The notes: a model not told the origin generated them from the sequence alone. A DNA stretch of 64,000 bases from Pontibacter cellulosilyticus (GCF_014306105.1 NZ_JACRVF010000003.1:522711-586710), one strand, 5' to 3'. Shown: positions 18,239-27,428, counted from the first letter of the stretch. Program-made: numbers and translations.

Positions 18239-19246
18239 ATGAGGATAATAATACCGATGGCAGGTATGGGCAAGCGTATGCGCCCCCACACATTAACAGT
18301 ACCTAAACCACTTATACCTATTGCGGGTAAGCCTATTGTACAACGCCTGGTAGAGGATATTGCTAAAGTATGCCAGGAGCCAATCGAAGAGGTAGCTTTT
18401 ATTGTTGGCCGCTTTGGCGACAAAGTAGAAGCTGACCTTAAAAGTATAGCCGAGAAAATCGGTGCTAAAGGTAGCATTCATTACCAGGACGAAGCTTTGG
18501 GAACTGCCCACGCCATTATGTGTGCTAAGGAAGCTTTAACTGGTAAAGTAGTAGTAGCTTTTGCCGACACACTGTTTAAGGCAGACTTTAAACTGGACAC
18601 AAATGCGGATGGTACCATCTGGGTGCAACGCGTAGATGACCCGCGTCCGTTTGGTGTAATTAAGCTTAACGAGAACAACAAAATCACTGATTTTGTGGAA
18701 AAGCCACAAGAGTTCGTGTCTGATCTGGCTATTATCGGCATCTACTATTTCCGCGATGGAGAGTACCTGCGCCAGGAGCTGCAGTACCTGCTTGACAACG
18801 ACATCAAGGACAAAGGTGAGTACCAACTGACCAATGCCTTGGAGAACATGAAGAACAAAGGCACTAAGTTTATACCTGCCGTTATCTCTGAATGGTTAGA
18901 TTGTGGAAATAAAAACGCAACTGTTTATACTAATCAACGCTATTTAGAGTATATAAAAGACGAGGAGGGACTGATAGCCTCTACGGCGACGCTGGAGAAC
19001 ACAGTAATTATACCCCCAGTATATATTGGTGAGAATGTGCAGCTTACAAATTCTGTAATCGGGCCTCACGTTTCCATCGGTAACGATACAAGCGTATATA
19101 ACTCTGTAGTGAGCAACTCCATTGTTCAGGAGAGCACCGCCATCAAAAACAGCAACATTGCAAACTCAATGCTCGGCAATTTTGTTGTGTATGAGAGTCG
19201 TCAGTCCGACTTAAGCCTCGGCGACTACAATACGCTTATAGACTAA
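18239..19246 (+). CDS. Sugar-phosphate nucleotidyltransferase
   Basis: A 335-residue protein. The N-terminal Rossmann-like domain begins IIIPMAGMGKRMRPHTLTVP followed by KPL, the NTP-binding signature of glucose-1-phosphate thymidylyl/uridylyl transferases. VVVAFADTLFKADF contains the metal-binding Asp. The C-terminus is a left-handed beta-helix with hexapeptide-like repeats (ENTVIIPPVYIGENVQLTNSVIG...), as in GlmU-like or RmlA-long forms. It activates a sugar 1-phosphate to an NDP-sugar. It is 145 bp from dut and 4 bp before the TPR gene. The specific sugar is not determinable. Confidence 0.9.
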   Translation: MRIIIPMAGMGKRMRPHTLTVPKPLIPIAGKPIVQRLVEDIAKVCQEPIEEVAFIVGRFGDKVEADLKSIAEKIGAKGSIHYQDEALGTAHAIMCAKEALTGKVVVAFADTLFKADFKLDTNADGTIWVQRVDDPRPFGVIKLNENNKITDFVEKPQEFVSDLAIIGIYYFRDGEYLRQELQYLLDNDIKDKGEYQLTNALENMKNKGTKFIPAVISEWLDCGNKNATVYTNQRYLEYIKDEEGLIASTATLENTVIIPPVYIGENVQLTNSVIGPHVSIGNDTSVYNSVVSNSIVQESTAIKNSNIANSMLGNFVVYESRQSDLSLGDYNTLID

Positions 19247-19250
19247 TGCC

Positions 19251-21014
19251 ATGAACACATTCAGAAACATTCTGCTTGCTACCTGCTGCTTCTCTTTAGT
19301 GGCAGCAGCAGAAGCCAACGCTCAATCTTCCAGAAAGAAGAACAGAGCAGCAAAAGAGGCAGCCACCGCACAGGCCCCTGTTTTAAAGGAGCCATCGGAG
19401 CAAGACAGGCAGATAAGCGAGGCAATGTTTCTGGATGGACTGAAATATTTTGTGCTGGAGGACTATCAACAAGCCCTCCAGCTTTTTCAGAAAGCACACA
19501 CCCTTACCCCTAACAACGCAGCCCTAAACTATAAAATAGGCGAAACATACCTGCACCTGAAGGACCCTAAAGCTGCGGTTCCGTTTGCCCAGGCTGCTAT
19601 TGCACAGGATACTAAGAACCCATACTACTACTTGCTGCTGGCGCAGCTGCACACCGATCAGAAACAGTTCGATGCTGCGGCGCAGGCCTACAACGACCTG
19701 CTGAAGAATGTGCCGAATTCGGAGGAGTATCTATTTAACCTGGCAGATCTGTACCTGGCACAGGCCCGTTACGACGATGCACTTAAAACCTATGAGCGTA
19801 TCGAAAAGCAATTTGGTGAGCTGGAGCAGTTAACTGTAAACCGGCAGCAAATTTACCTTCGCCAGAAAAACATTGACAAAGCCATACAAGAGGGCGAAAA
19901 GCTAATCATAACTTACCCGACAGAGGTTCGATACTTCTTGGCCCAGGCCGAGTTGTATAACGCCAACAAAAAGCCAGACCAGGCAATTGCAGTGTTGGAT
20001 AAAGCATTAGGCTTAGATCCTAATAACCCATTTGCTCACCTAATGCTGTCAGACCTGTATCGCCAGAAAGGCAACATGCCTGAATCTGAGAAACGTGTAA
20101 AAAGAGCTTTTGCCAGCCCTGAGCTAGATATTGATACAAAAGTTAGGATACTAGTAGATTTTATCCGTCAGTTGCCTAATCCTGCTATCGAACAAGTATC
20201 GCTGGATTTGGTGGATCTAACCATCAAAAATCATCCCGAAGAGGCAAAGGCATATGCTGTTGCCGGCGACTTGCAAACCATAGTTGGCAAGAAAGAGAAA
20301 GCCCGCAACAACTACCTGAAAGCCGTTAAACTAGACGATTCTCACTTTAAGATCTGGCAGCAGATCGTTCTGCTTGATGCAGAGTTGGCGCAGTCTGACT
20401 CATTAGTTGTTCACTCAGAAAAGGCACTGGAGCTTTTCCCTAATCAGGCAGTTTTCTGGTTCTACAACGGTACCGGTCACATGATCGAAAAAAATTATGC
20501 GAAGGCTGTCAAAGCGCTGGAGTATGGCAAACGACTTTCTTCCGGAGAACCTGAGTTGGTTGCTCAATTCAACTTGCAGCTTGGCGATAGCTATAACTCC
20601 TTAAAAGAATATAAAAAATCGGATGAGGCATACGAGGCTGTTTTAGTGCATGATGCCGACAATGCCCATGTACTGAATAACTACAGCTACTTTTTATCGC
20701 TGCGCAACGAGAACATGCAAAAAGCAAAAGCCATGTCTGAGCGCCTTGTAAAGCAACATCCAAACAACCCTACCTATCTGGATACTTATGCATGGGTGCT
20801 TTATAAATTAGGAGAGTATTCTGAGGCCCGCAAATACCTGGAGCAAGCGGTTGCTATCTCTGATGATGCCACCATAGTAGAACATTATGGAGATGTACTT
20901 TATAAATTAGGCAAAAAAGAAGAAGCTGTTAGCCAGTGGCAAAAAGCCAAACTAAAAGGAGAAGCCTCCGCCTTCATAGACAAAAAGATAAAAGAGAAAA
21001 AGCTTTATGAGTAA
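19251..21014 (+). CDS. Secreted tetratricopeptide-repeat protein
   Basis: A 587-residue protein with a signal peptide (LLATCCFSLVAAAEANAQ) followed by TPR repeats along most of its length. Examples are DGLKYFVLEDYQQALQLFQKA, AALNYKIGETYLHLKDPKAA and YLDTYAWVLYKLGEYSEARKYL. The TPR array would scaffold protein-protein contacts in the periplasm or at the outer membrane. Its 3' end overlaps the next gene by 8 bp, so TPR and DUF4292 proteins are translationally coupled. I place it in an envelope-biogenesis operon with the nucleotidyltransferase upstream. Confidence 0.88.
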   Translation: MNTFRNILLATCCFSLVAAAEANAQSSRKKNRAAKEAATAQAPVLKEPSEQDRQISEAMFLDGLKYFVLEDYQQALQLFQKAHTLTPNNAALNYKIGETYLHLKDPKAAVPFAQAAIAQDTKNPYYYLLLAQLHTDQKQFDAAAQAYNDLLKNVPNSEEYLFNLADLYLAQARYDDALKTYERIEKQFGELEQLTVNRQQIYLRQKNIDKAIQEGEKLIITYPTEVRYFLAQAELYNANKKPDQAIAVLDKALGLDPNNPFAHLMLSDLYRQKGNMPESEKRVKRAFASPELDIDTKVRILVDFIRQLPNPAIEQVSLDLVDLTIKNHPEEAKAYAVAGDLQTIVGKKEKARNNYLKAVKLDDSHFKIWQQIVLLDAELAQSDSLVVHSEKALELFPNQAVFWFYNGTGHMIEKNYAKAVKALEYGKRLSSGEPELVAQFNLQLGDSYNSLKEYKKSDEAYEAVLVHDADNAHVLNNYSYFLSLRNENMQKAKAMSERLVKQHPNNPTYLDTYAWVLYKLGEYSEARKYLEQAVAISDDATIVEHYGDVLYKLGKKEEAVSQWQKAKLKGEASAFIDKKIKEKKLYE

Positions 21015-21759
21015 ACACCTTTTGGTGGGCCTGCTAGCTATACTTATGCTGGCTGGCTGCAAAAAAGAAACTGTTCCTACTACCGCATCTGAAACTACTG
21101 CAACCGTAGGCCGGGTATCGGTTAACAACCTGGACTTTAATTATCTCAACTCTAAAGGCCAGATTACCTACAACGACAAAAATGACAACCTGACTTCAGG
21201 CGTTACCATGCGCATGAAAAAGGACAGTGTGATTTGGGTATCGGTGCAACCTGGACTGGGTATAGAGGCTGCCCGAATGATGCTAACTCAGGATTCTGTG
21301 TATATGATAAACCGTCTGCACAAAGAATATGTAGCTACTGATTACCGCTTTCTAAAAAGTAAACTAAACGTTGATGTAAACTTTGAGACACTTCAAGCTA
21401 TCTTGCTGGGTAACTACAAGGCACAAGGTACGGAAAAAGTAATGGCCGAGGAAAATACACAGCATATACAGCAAAGCTATCAGAACCTGCTTTACGACTA
21501 TTTTATCAGTCTGGATAACAGCAAGCTTAAGCAGCTGAATGTTCAGGACAATGGCAGCGGCAACTCTATTACTGTTAAGTATAATAACTTTAACCAAGTA
21601 GGCACAGTACCTTTTGCCCACGATATGGCCGCACAGGTTCTGCAAAAGGGAGAGGTAACAGACTTTACTTTAAAGCATTCCCGTATCTCCATCAGCGATG
21701 AGGTGCTGGAGTTTCCGTTCACTATTCCGAAAGACTATAAACGCCTTACTTTTAATTAA
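21007..21759 (+). CDS. DUF4292 lipoprotein
   Basis: A 250-residue lipoprotein (LMLAGC, Cys at residue 18). The mature protein has the beta-rich LolA/LolB-like profile of DUF4292: SVNNLDFNYLNSKGQITY, then SGVTMRMKKDSVIWVSVQPGLGIEAARMM, then DSVYMINRLHKEY. This resembles outer-membrane lipoproteins that bind lipid, but no function is proven. It overlaps the TPR gene by 8 bp and precedes the EnvC-like gene by 75 bp. Confidence 0.85.
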   Translation: MSKHLLVGLLAILMLAGCKKETVPTTASETTATVGRVSVNNLDFNYLNSKGQITYNDKNDNLTSGVTMRMKKDSVIWVSVQPGLGIEAARMMLTQDSVYMINRLHKEYVATDYRFLKSKLNVDVNFETLQAILLGNYKAQGTEKVMAEENTQHIQQSYQNLLYDYFISLDNSKLKQLNVQDNGSGNSITVKYNNFNQVGTVPFAHDMAAQVLQKGEVTDFTLKHSRISISDEVLEFPFTIPKDYKRLTFN

Positions 21760-21834
21760 ATCTGCCTGCCCGTTGGTACTTCACTTATAGTTTTGCCATA
21801 TTTGTAAACTGAGTGCATACCAACCTATAGTTTA

Positions 21835-23070
21835 ATGAAGGCCCTTTACAAATTCATCTTTTTACTGTGTTTACTTTCTCTTCCGTTTGCCACTCTGGCT
21901 CAAAAAAATAAATCGAAAGCACAGCTCGAAAAAGAAAAAAGGGAAAACCTTAACCGTATAAAGCAGGCTAATAAAATCCTCCAGCAAACAAAAAAGGAGA
22001 AAGAAGCTTCTATTGGGCAGCTTAATGCCATCAAAGAGAAGATTGATGTACAAAAGGGTGTGATTACGAATATATCACGCGAGATAAACTACATCGAATC
22101 AGATGTGCAGGAGACAGAAGGTATAGTGCAGGCTCTGCAAAACGACCTGGAAAAGCTGAAGGCAGAGTACGCAACCATGGTATATGCCGCGTCAAAAACT
22201 GCCAACAGCTACAATAAACTAATGTTTCTTTTTGCTTCTGAGTCTTTTAACCAGCTTGTAATGCGCCTGCGTTATTTGCAGCAATACTCTGAAGCACGAC
22301 AGAAACAAGTAGAGCAAATTAACAGAGTACAGGCTGCCCTTACAGGCCAAATTTATATACTCGAGTCTAAGAGAAAGCAAAAGCAAGGGCTGCTCACCAA
22401 ACAGATAGCCGAAAGCAAGAACCTGCAAACGCTTAAAGTACAACAAGACAGTGTAATAAACCGCCTGAGTAAACAAGAGACTAACCTGAAGCAGGAAGTA
22501 GCTCAGCGCCAGCAAGCGGTAAAGAAACTAGACAAGCTTATTGCTGACATTGTTCGGGAAGAGATTGCCAGAGCAGCGCGAGCAGCAAGAGAGGCCGGTA
22601 AAGCATCGAGTGGCAGCAGCAGCAAGATGACGCTTACCCCGGAAGCCGCCTTAATCTCATCGTCGTTTGCAGGAAATAAAGGCAGATTAGCATGGCCAGT
22701 TGAACGTGGGTTTATCTCACAGAAATTTGGGCGCCATAACCATCCTGTGTTAAAAGGTGTGGTAGTAGAGAACCGCGGTATTGATATCCAAACAGCGCAG
22801 GGCGCGGCAGCGCGTGCCATCTTTGAGGGTAAAGTGCTTACAGTTGCTTCGGTACCAGGCATGAATAACATTGTAATGATACAGCACGGAGAGTACTTTA
22901 CAGTTTACGCCAAGCTAAAATCTGTGAGCGTTACGACAGGCCAGAATGTTAATGTGAAGGATGTAATTGGTACTGTATACACTGATGCCGATGGTACAAC
23001 AGAGCTGCAGTTCCAAGTATGGAAAAACAGCGACAACATGAACCCAGAGACGTGGCTGATCAGGAAGTAA
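21835..23070 (+). CDS. EnvC-like murein hydrolase activator with degenerate LytM domain
   Basis: A 411-residue protein: signal peptide (LLSLPFATLAQ), a long charged coiled coil (about residues 25-240; SKAQLEKEKRENLNRIKQANKILQ is cut here at 20: SKAQLEKEKRENLNRIKQAN), and a C-terminal LytM/M23 fold. Zinc ligands are largely missing: the HxGID element reads ENRGID, YAHL reads YAKL, and the HxH of HLHFEV reads ELQFQV. A coiled coil plus an inactive LytM domain is the EnvC architecture, in which the protein activates cell-wall amidases at division sites instead of cutting peptidoglycan itself. Family-level identification is firm; the amidase partner is not in the window. Confidence 0.87.
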   Translation: MKALYKFIFLLCLLSLPFATLAQKNKSKAQLEKEKRENLNRIKQANKILQQTKKEKEASIGQLNAIKEKIDVQKGVITNISREINYIESDVQETEGIVQALQNDLEKLKAEYATMVYAASKTANSYNKLMFLFASESFNQLVMRLRYLQQYSEARQKQVEQINRVQAALTGQIYILESKRKQKQGLLTKQIAESKNLQTLKVQQDSVINRLSKQETNLKQEVAQRQQAVKKLDKLIADIVREEIARAARAAREAGKASSGSSSKMTLTPEAALISSSFAGNKGRLAWPVERGFISQKFGRHNHPVLKGVVVENRGIDIQTAQGAAARAIFEGKVLTVASVPGMNNIVMIQHGEYFTVYAKLKSVSVTTGQNVNVKDVIGTVYTDADGTTELQFQVWKNSDNMNPETWLIRK

Positions 23071-23108
23071 TTGTAAGTCGGTAACATTTAGCACAGTCTA
23101 TAAATGGG

Positions 23109-23134
23109 AAGCTCACGATATAAATCGTGAGCTT
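23109..23134 (+). terminator. Intrinsic terminator after the EnvC-like gene
   Basis: AAGCTCACGAT (23109-23119) pairs perfectly with ATCGTGAGCTT (23124-23134) around a 4-base loop, followed by TTGTATTTATG. It lies about 40 bases after the stop. Confidence 0.85.
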
Positions 23135-23239
23135 TTGTATTTATGATACCATAGTCTCGTGCCTCAGCTGTATTTTATTATTCAGCAGATTTATACTTAT
23201 AAAGTAGTACTAAACATATATAGCTATAAAATAAAAAAA

Positions 23240-23258
23240 CACCCTACAGTGCAGGGTG
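23240..23258 (-). terminator. Orphan terminator-like hairpin
   Basis: On the minus strand CACCCT...AGGGTG (6-bp stem, extendable past one mismatch) is followed directly by seven T residues (A run 23233-23239 on the plus strand). No minus-strand gene lies upstream of it, so whatever it terminates is not a recognised gene. Confidence 0.45.
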
Positions 23259-23502
23259 CCTTTCCAAGCTATGAAAACAAACTTAATATTTTATATTTAA
23301 GCACAGCCTCGGGTTTCCAAAACATATGCTCTTATATTCTAACTCTAAATTACAACCTGAAGTTCAAACAATCAAGTTATAAGCAAAATTTAACTGCTTT
23401 TTTATAATAACTGTATAGCTATACTACTATCTAATAGCTTTTGTTGCCAAACCATATATCTTTTTTTTAAGATATCGGTTTCCTACTCAAAAAGAGCCAA
23501 AC

Positions 23503-23533
23503 TTGATTTGCTTTAAGATGCACTTTATATTTG
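23503..23533 (+). promoter_or_regulatory. Orphan Bacteroidota-type promoter
   Basis: TTG (23503-23505), 20-base spacer, TATATTTG (23526-23533): a close match to the primary sigma promoter. Predicted start near 23540, some 400 bases before the tatA ATG, with no ORF between. Confidence 0.45.
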
Positions 23534-23914
23534 TGCACTTTGCAGAGATATAACTTTATCAGTAAAGCCGCCTGCTTCAGATATACTATATACAAGCTTG
23601 GTGCCAATTTATCTAAAACACCCTAAGCAGTTGATTTACAAAACTTCTCCAAATTGAACATATATCTTTATTTCCCAAATTGAGAAATAAAACAAAGCAT
23701 ACTTCCCATTTTTAGAAACAACCTTAATATACATACTGCCAATCTACTACAGGGAGTATTGCCGTATATATAGGCGCATCACAGACAAATGAATTTATTT
23801 GGCATCAGCTATACATAACCTACTGCACAATAGATAGCTGTATACTATATTATACTGTTCGGATGCGACATTAAACTTATCTCGGCTGTTGTGGGTTTAT
23901 TTAAATATTAACCC

Positions 23915-23922
23915 TAATTTTG
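23915..23922 (+). promoter_or_regulatory. Candidate tatA promoter -7 element
   Basis: TAATTTTG matches TAnnTTTG and is 25 bases before the tatA ATG. The nearest TTG upstream (23889-23891) is 23 bases away, slightly longer than usual, so the match is moderate. Confidence 0.4.
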
Positions 23923-23946
23923 CAGCATACATTTAATTTTAACAAC

Positions 23947-24156
23947 ATGGAAATCACTAACATTTTCCTATTTATTGGTGGTCTTGGCGGTACAGAGGTT
24001 ATTCTTATCCTTGTGGTAATCCTGCTTCTTTTCGGTGCTAAGCGTATTCCTGAGCTTGCTAAAGGCCTTGGTCGTGGTATCAGAGAATTTAAAGACGCGA
24101 CTAAAGAAGTTAAGAATGAGATCGAGTCTTCAGTAAAAGACGACGAACGCAAGTAA
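23947..24156 (+). CDS. tatA: Sec-independent protein translocase TatA
   Basis: A 69-residue protein starting at the ATG at 23947; a TTG at 23920 would only add an unlikely hydrophilic extension. A short N-terminal transmembrane helix ([15 protein letters not shown]) is followed by [19 protein letters not shown], the classic TatA hinge and amphipathic helix, and a charged tail (SSVKDDERK). TatA polymerises to form the passage for folded proteins through the inner membrane. A paralogue follows 26 bp downstream; no tatC gene is nearby. Confidence 0.93.
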   Translation: MEITNIFLFIGGLGGTEVILILVVILLLFGAKRIPELAKGLGRGIREFKDATKEVKNEIESSVKDDERK

Positions 24157-24182
24157 TAACCAACACCAGCCCATAACAGGCT

Positions 24183-24395
24183 ATGTGCTTAACTACGATA
24201 TTCCTTTTCCTGGGAGACCTGGGAGGAGGAGAAATGCTCGTTGTATTAACGGCAGTCTTATTATTGTTTGGCGCAGATCGTATTCCTGGCATTGCCCGTG
24301 GTTTTGGCCGCGGTATCAGGGAATTTAAAGATGCGACCAACGAAATCAAACACGAACTAGAGCGTTCTATAGACGACGAAAAGAAGTCAAAATAG
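24183..24395 (+). CDS. Second TatA/TatB-like protein
   Basis: A 70-residue paralogue of the preceding gene. It has the same plan: transmembrane segment EMLVVLTAVLLLFGA, hinge [20 protein letters not shown], acidic/basic tail. [12 protein letters not shown] is almost shared with the first copy, so the pair arose by tandem duplication. The membrane segment differs (GGGEMLVVL against GGTEVILIL), which could reflect specialisation towards a TatB-like role. It ends 1 bp before the TTG start of gatA. Confidence 0.85.
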   Translation: MCLTTIFLFLGDLGGGEMLVVLTAVLLLFGADRIPGIARGFGRGIREFKDATNEIKHELERSIDDEKKSK

Positions 24396-24396
24396 A

Positions 24397-25833
24397 TTGA
24401 AACAGTATAACTCGCTACAGGACATTCGCACTGATATTGCCAATGGGCAAGTTACGTGCCGTCAGCTGGTGGACCACTACATCCACAACATCAAAGAAAA
24501 GGCTGAGCTAAATGCGTTTCTGGAAATTTTTGAGCAGGAAGCCTACACACAGGCCGATATAGTTGACCATAAACTGGCAAACGGCACTGCCGGCAAGCTG
24601 GCAGGTATGGTTATCGGCATTAAGGATGTGTTGGCATATGAGGGCCACAGCCTTCAGGCCTCCAGCCAAATTCTAAATGGCTTTAAATCGCTTTATACTG
24701 CCACGGCAGTGCAACGCCTGATTGCCGAAGACGCTATTATCATTGGCCGCCAGAACTGCGATGAGTTTGCCATGGGTGCTTCTAATGAGAATTCATCGTT
24801 TGGCCCGGCACTTAATGCTGATGATGCTACACGCGTACCTGGAGGTTCTTCAGGCGGTTCGGCAGTTGCTGTTCAGGCTAATTTGTGCCTTGCCTCCATC
24901 GGCTCCGACACGGGTGGCTCTGTGCGTCAGCCGGCTTCTTTTTGCGGTGTGGTGGGTTTAAAGCCTACTTACTCACGCATCTCCCGCTACGGCCTTATCG
25001 CTTATGCATCTTCTTTTGACCAGATCGGTGTTATTTCTAAAAGCGTGTCGGATGCGGCGCTCTTGTTAGAGGTAATGGCAGGCAAAGATGAGTACGACAG
25101 CACAGCAAGCCAGCGTGAGGTGCCCGCTTACAGCGACTTGCTGGCTACTGACAAGAAGTATAAAATCGGCTACATCCGCGACTGCTTCGAGAGCGAAGGC
25201 TTAGATGCAGAGGTGAAAGATGCCATACTTGGCGTAAAGGACATGCTGAAAGCCGCAGGACACGAAGTGGAGGCAGTAGAATTCCCATACCTGGACTACA
25301 TGGTACCTACTTATTACATCCTGACCACTGCGGAGGCAAGCTCTAACTTGGGCCGCTATGATGGCGTGAAGTATGGCTACCGTTCAGAAAACGCTACTGA
25401 CCTGACCTCACTTTACAAAAAAACAAGAGCTGAGGGTTTTGGTCCTGAGGTGCAGCGCCGCATCATGCTGGGCACATTTGTTCTCAGCGCTGATTACTAT
25501 GACGCATACTATACAAAGGCTCAGCGCGTTAGAAGATTAATAAAAGAAAAAACGGATGAGTTGCTTCAGGCATATGATTTCCTTATCTTGCCTACTGCTC
25601 CTACTACAGCATTTAAAATAGGAGAGAATACAGCGAATCCGTTGGCTATGTATTTAGCCGACATCTTCACCGTACAGGCCTCGTTAGCAGGCGTCCCGGC
25701 CATTTCTATACCAGTTGGTCGCGATGCCAACGGCCTTTCCATCGGGTTACAACTTATGACCCGTGCATTTGAGGAGCCGCAACTGCTTGCTTTCTCGAAT
25801 TACATCCTGGACAAGATAACCGTTGAAGCATAA
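24397..25833 (+). CDS. gatA: Glutamyl-tRNA(Gln)/aspartyl-tRNA(Asn) amidotransferase subunit A
   Basis: A 478-residue amidase-signature enzyme that, with GatB and GatC, converts Glu-tRNA(Gln) to Gln-tRNA(Gln). The Ser-cisSer-Lys triad is visible: GIKDVL (Lys76), GGSSGGSAVA (Ser151) and SDTGGSVRQPASFCG (Ser175), with normal spacing. The only plausible start is the TTG at 24397, one base after the previous stop; the next Met is at residue 71 and would delete the core. A TTG start directly after tatA2 suggests translational coupling. Confidence 0.94.
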   Translation: MKQYNSLQDIRTDIANGQVTCRQLVDHYIHNIKEKAELNAFLEIFEQEAYTQADIVDHKLANGTAGKLAGMVIGIKDVLAYEGHSLQASSQILNGFKSLYTATAVQRLIAEDAIIIGRQNCDEFAMGASNENSSFGPALNADDATRVPGGSSGGSAVAVQANLCLASIGSDTGGSVRQPASFCGVVGLKPTYSRISRYGLIAYASSFDQIGVISKSVSDAALLLEVMAGKDEYDSTASQREVPAYSDLLATDKKYKIGYIRDCFESEGLDAEVKDAILGVKDMLKAAGHEVEAVEFPYLDYMVPTYYILTTAEASSNLGRYDGVKYGYRSENATDLTSLYKKTRAEGFGPEVQRRIMLGTFVLSADYYDAYYTKAQRVRRLIKEKTDELLQAYDFLILPTAPTTAFKIGENTANPLAMYLADIFTVQASLAGVPAISIPVGRDANGLSIGLQLMTRAFEEPQLLAFSNYILDKITVEA

Positions 25834-25839
25834 CACCAC

Positions 25840-27363
25840 ATGACTCAATTCAGATTATTTACAGTACTAGCTACTATAATTGGCAGCTTGTGTGCTACTG
25901 GCGCGCAGGCTGCCAATTATGGCTTTATTCAGGAACAACTCGTTCTTGAGGACACCCTAAAACCAGTAAAGGACACTACTTTTCTTTCTGAGGAAGACCT
26001 TGCGTTACTGGTTGAGTATATCCCCAATGAACCCAACGAGGTTATTCAGGATCGCTTGAGCTGTATAGAATCTGATATGCCCCTTGTGTTCAATAACTTT
26101 GTGCGAGCACACATAGATTATTTTACTATCCGCAACAGAAAGTATACACGTAAGATGCTTACGCGTGAGAATGTATACTTCCCGCTTTTCGAGAAGTACC
26201 TAGAAAAGCACAACATGCCAAGAGACCTGAAGTACCTTTCTATTGTAGAATCTGGTCTTAACCCAAAGGCAGCATCTTGGGCCGGCGCCGTCGGCTTGTG
26301 GCAATTCATTAAAGTTACGGGCAAGGAGTATGGCTTGGAGCAGAACCAGTACATTGATGAACGCATGGACCCTGAAAAGTCCACGGATGCAGCACTACGC
26401 TTTTTAAAGAGACTGTACAGAACCTACGGCGACTGGGAATTGGCCATGGCAGCTTATAATTGCGGCCCGGGTAACGTAAATAAAGCCATACGCAAAGCAG
26501 GCGGTGGCAAAAGAACTTTCTGGGAAATCTTCCCGCACCTCCCGCGCGAAACACGCAGCTATGTACCTAACATGACAGCTGTAATCTATGCTATGAACTA
26601 TGCAGCTGAGCATAACATCTTCTCAGATTCTATACTATACACGCCGGATGTAGCTTACCTGGAACTGAACAAGGAGGTGGACCTGGAGAAGTTGGCAGAG
26701 GAACTGCACCTCACAAAAGAGCAGCTAATGGCTCTTAACCCTGAACTGAAAACAACCAAGATCCCACAGCACCTGCTTAACTACAGGATTAAGATACCAG
26801 CCCAGTCAGCAAAGCTTGTGGCAAGTGCAAACGACAAAGATTGTATACTTCTGGCAGCAGCACCAGTAAAGCATCCTGAACCAGAAACAGCTCCAGAGCC
26901 GGCGAAGTCTAAAGCTTTGCTCGCAAGCAACACGGAAGAGAAGCCTGATAAAGACGAGACAAAGCCTACAGACAAAATTACCTATGTTGTACGCCGCGGC
27001 GATAACCTTTCCAACATCGCTAAAGATTACAACATAACTGTAGAAGATCTGAAAGAGTGGAATGATATTAAAGGCAGCAGCATTATGCCCGGCCAAAAGC
27101 TACTTGTGATGAAGCCTGCCGATGAAGCGAACACTACACTATTAGCGGTAAATAAGGAAGCAGCTGCGCCAGCCAAAGCTACCCCAGCTAAATCTGCTAT
27201 AGAGAAGATAAAGAAAGAATCGTTGATATACCATGTGCAGCCAGGAGATACTCTCTGGACTATCTCTCAAAAGCACAACGGCCTTACTGTAGAGCAAATT
27301 AAAAGGCTAAACAAACTAAAGTCAAACGCAATACAGCCAGGCCAGAAACTGATCTTAGGCTAG
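25840..27363 (+). CDS. LysM-containing lytic murein transglycosylase (MltD-like)
   Basis: A 507-residue secreted protein. The signal peptide ends near GAQAAN. The SLT domain (about 100-260) shows LKYLSIVESGLNPKAASWAG with the catalytic Glu, GLWQFIKVTGKEYGL, and MAAYNCGPGNVNKAIRKAGG. Two LysM repeats follow: YVVRRGDNLSNIAKDYNITV and YHVQPGDTLWTISQKHNGLT. It cleaves peptidoglycan glycan strands with 1,6-anhydro ring formation, and the LysM domains bind the wall. It begins 6 bp after gatA and is ended by a very strong terminator. Confidence 0.93.
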   Translation: MTQFRLFTVLATIIGSLCATGAQAANYGFIQEQLVLEDTLKPVKDTTFLSEEDLALLVEYIPNEPNEVIQDRLSCIESDMPLVFNNFVRAHIDYFTIRNRKYTRKMLTRENVYFPLFEKYLEKHNMPRDLKYLSIVESGLNPKAASWAGAVGLWQFIKVTGKEYGLEQNQYIDERMDPEKSTDAALRFLKRLYRTYGDWELAMAAYNCGPGNVNKAIRKAGGGKRTFWEIFPHLPRETRSYVPNMTAVIYAMNYAAEHNIFSDSILYTPDVAYLELNKEVDLEKLAEELHLTKEQLMALNPELKTTKIPQHLLNYRIKIPAQSAKLVASANDKDCILLAAAPVKHPEPETAPEPAKSKALLASNTEEKPDKDETKPTDKITYVVRRGDNLSNIAKDYNITVEDLKEWNDIKGSSIMPGQKLLVMKPADEANTTLLAVNKEAAAPAKATPAKSAIEKIKKESLIYHVQPGDTLWTISQKHNGLTVEQIKRLNKLKSNAIQPGQKLILG

Positions 27364-27371
27364 AGTTTATA

Positions 27372-27428
27372 AAGTATAAAAAAGAGAGCACCCTTTCGCT
27401 GCGAGAGGGTGCTCTCTTTTTTATACTT
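27372..27428 (+). terminator. Perfect 23-bp terminator hairpin carrying AAGTATA/TATACTT at its base
   Basis: 27372-27394 pairs without mismatch with 27406-27428: base AAGTATA, then an A tract, then GAGAGCACCCT, mirrored to TATACTT. The loop is 11 bases. T tracts on both strands make it bidirectional. It lies 9 bases after the lytic transglycosylase stop. Confidence 0.92.

Larger units (their letters stand above)
23141..23914. other. AT-rich gene-free stretch
   Basis: About 770 bp, clearly more AT-rich than its surroundings. No convincing coding frame, tRNA or long repeat is visible; an 82-codon frame at 23159-23407 has no family features or leader. It contains an isolated plus-strand promoter match and an isolated minus-strand terminator-like hairpin, listed separately. 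These leave room for an unrecognised small RNA, or the region may be decayed sequence. Confidence 0.5.

Noticed and set aside
23159..23407. An 82-codon frame in the AT-rich block
   Set aside because: No hydrophobic, domain or start-site features; it spans the terminator-like hairpin and ends in a run of Ts.
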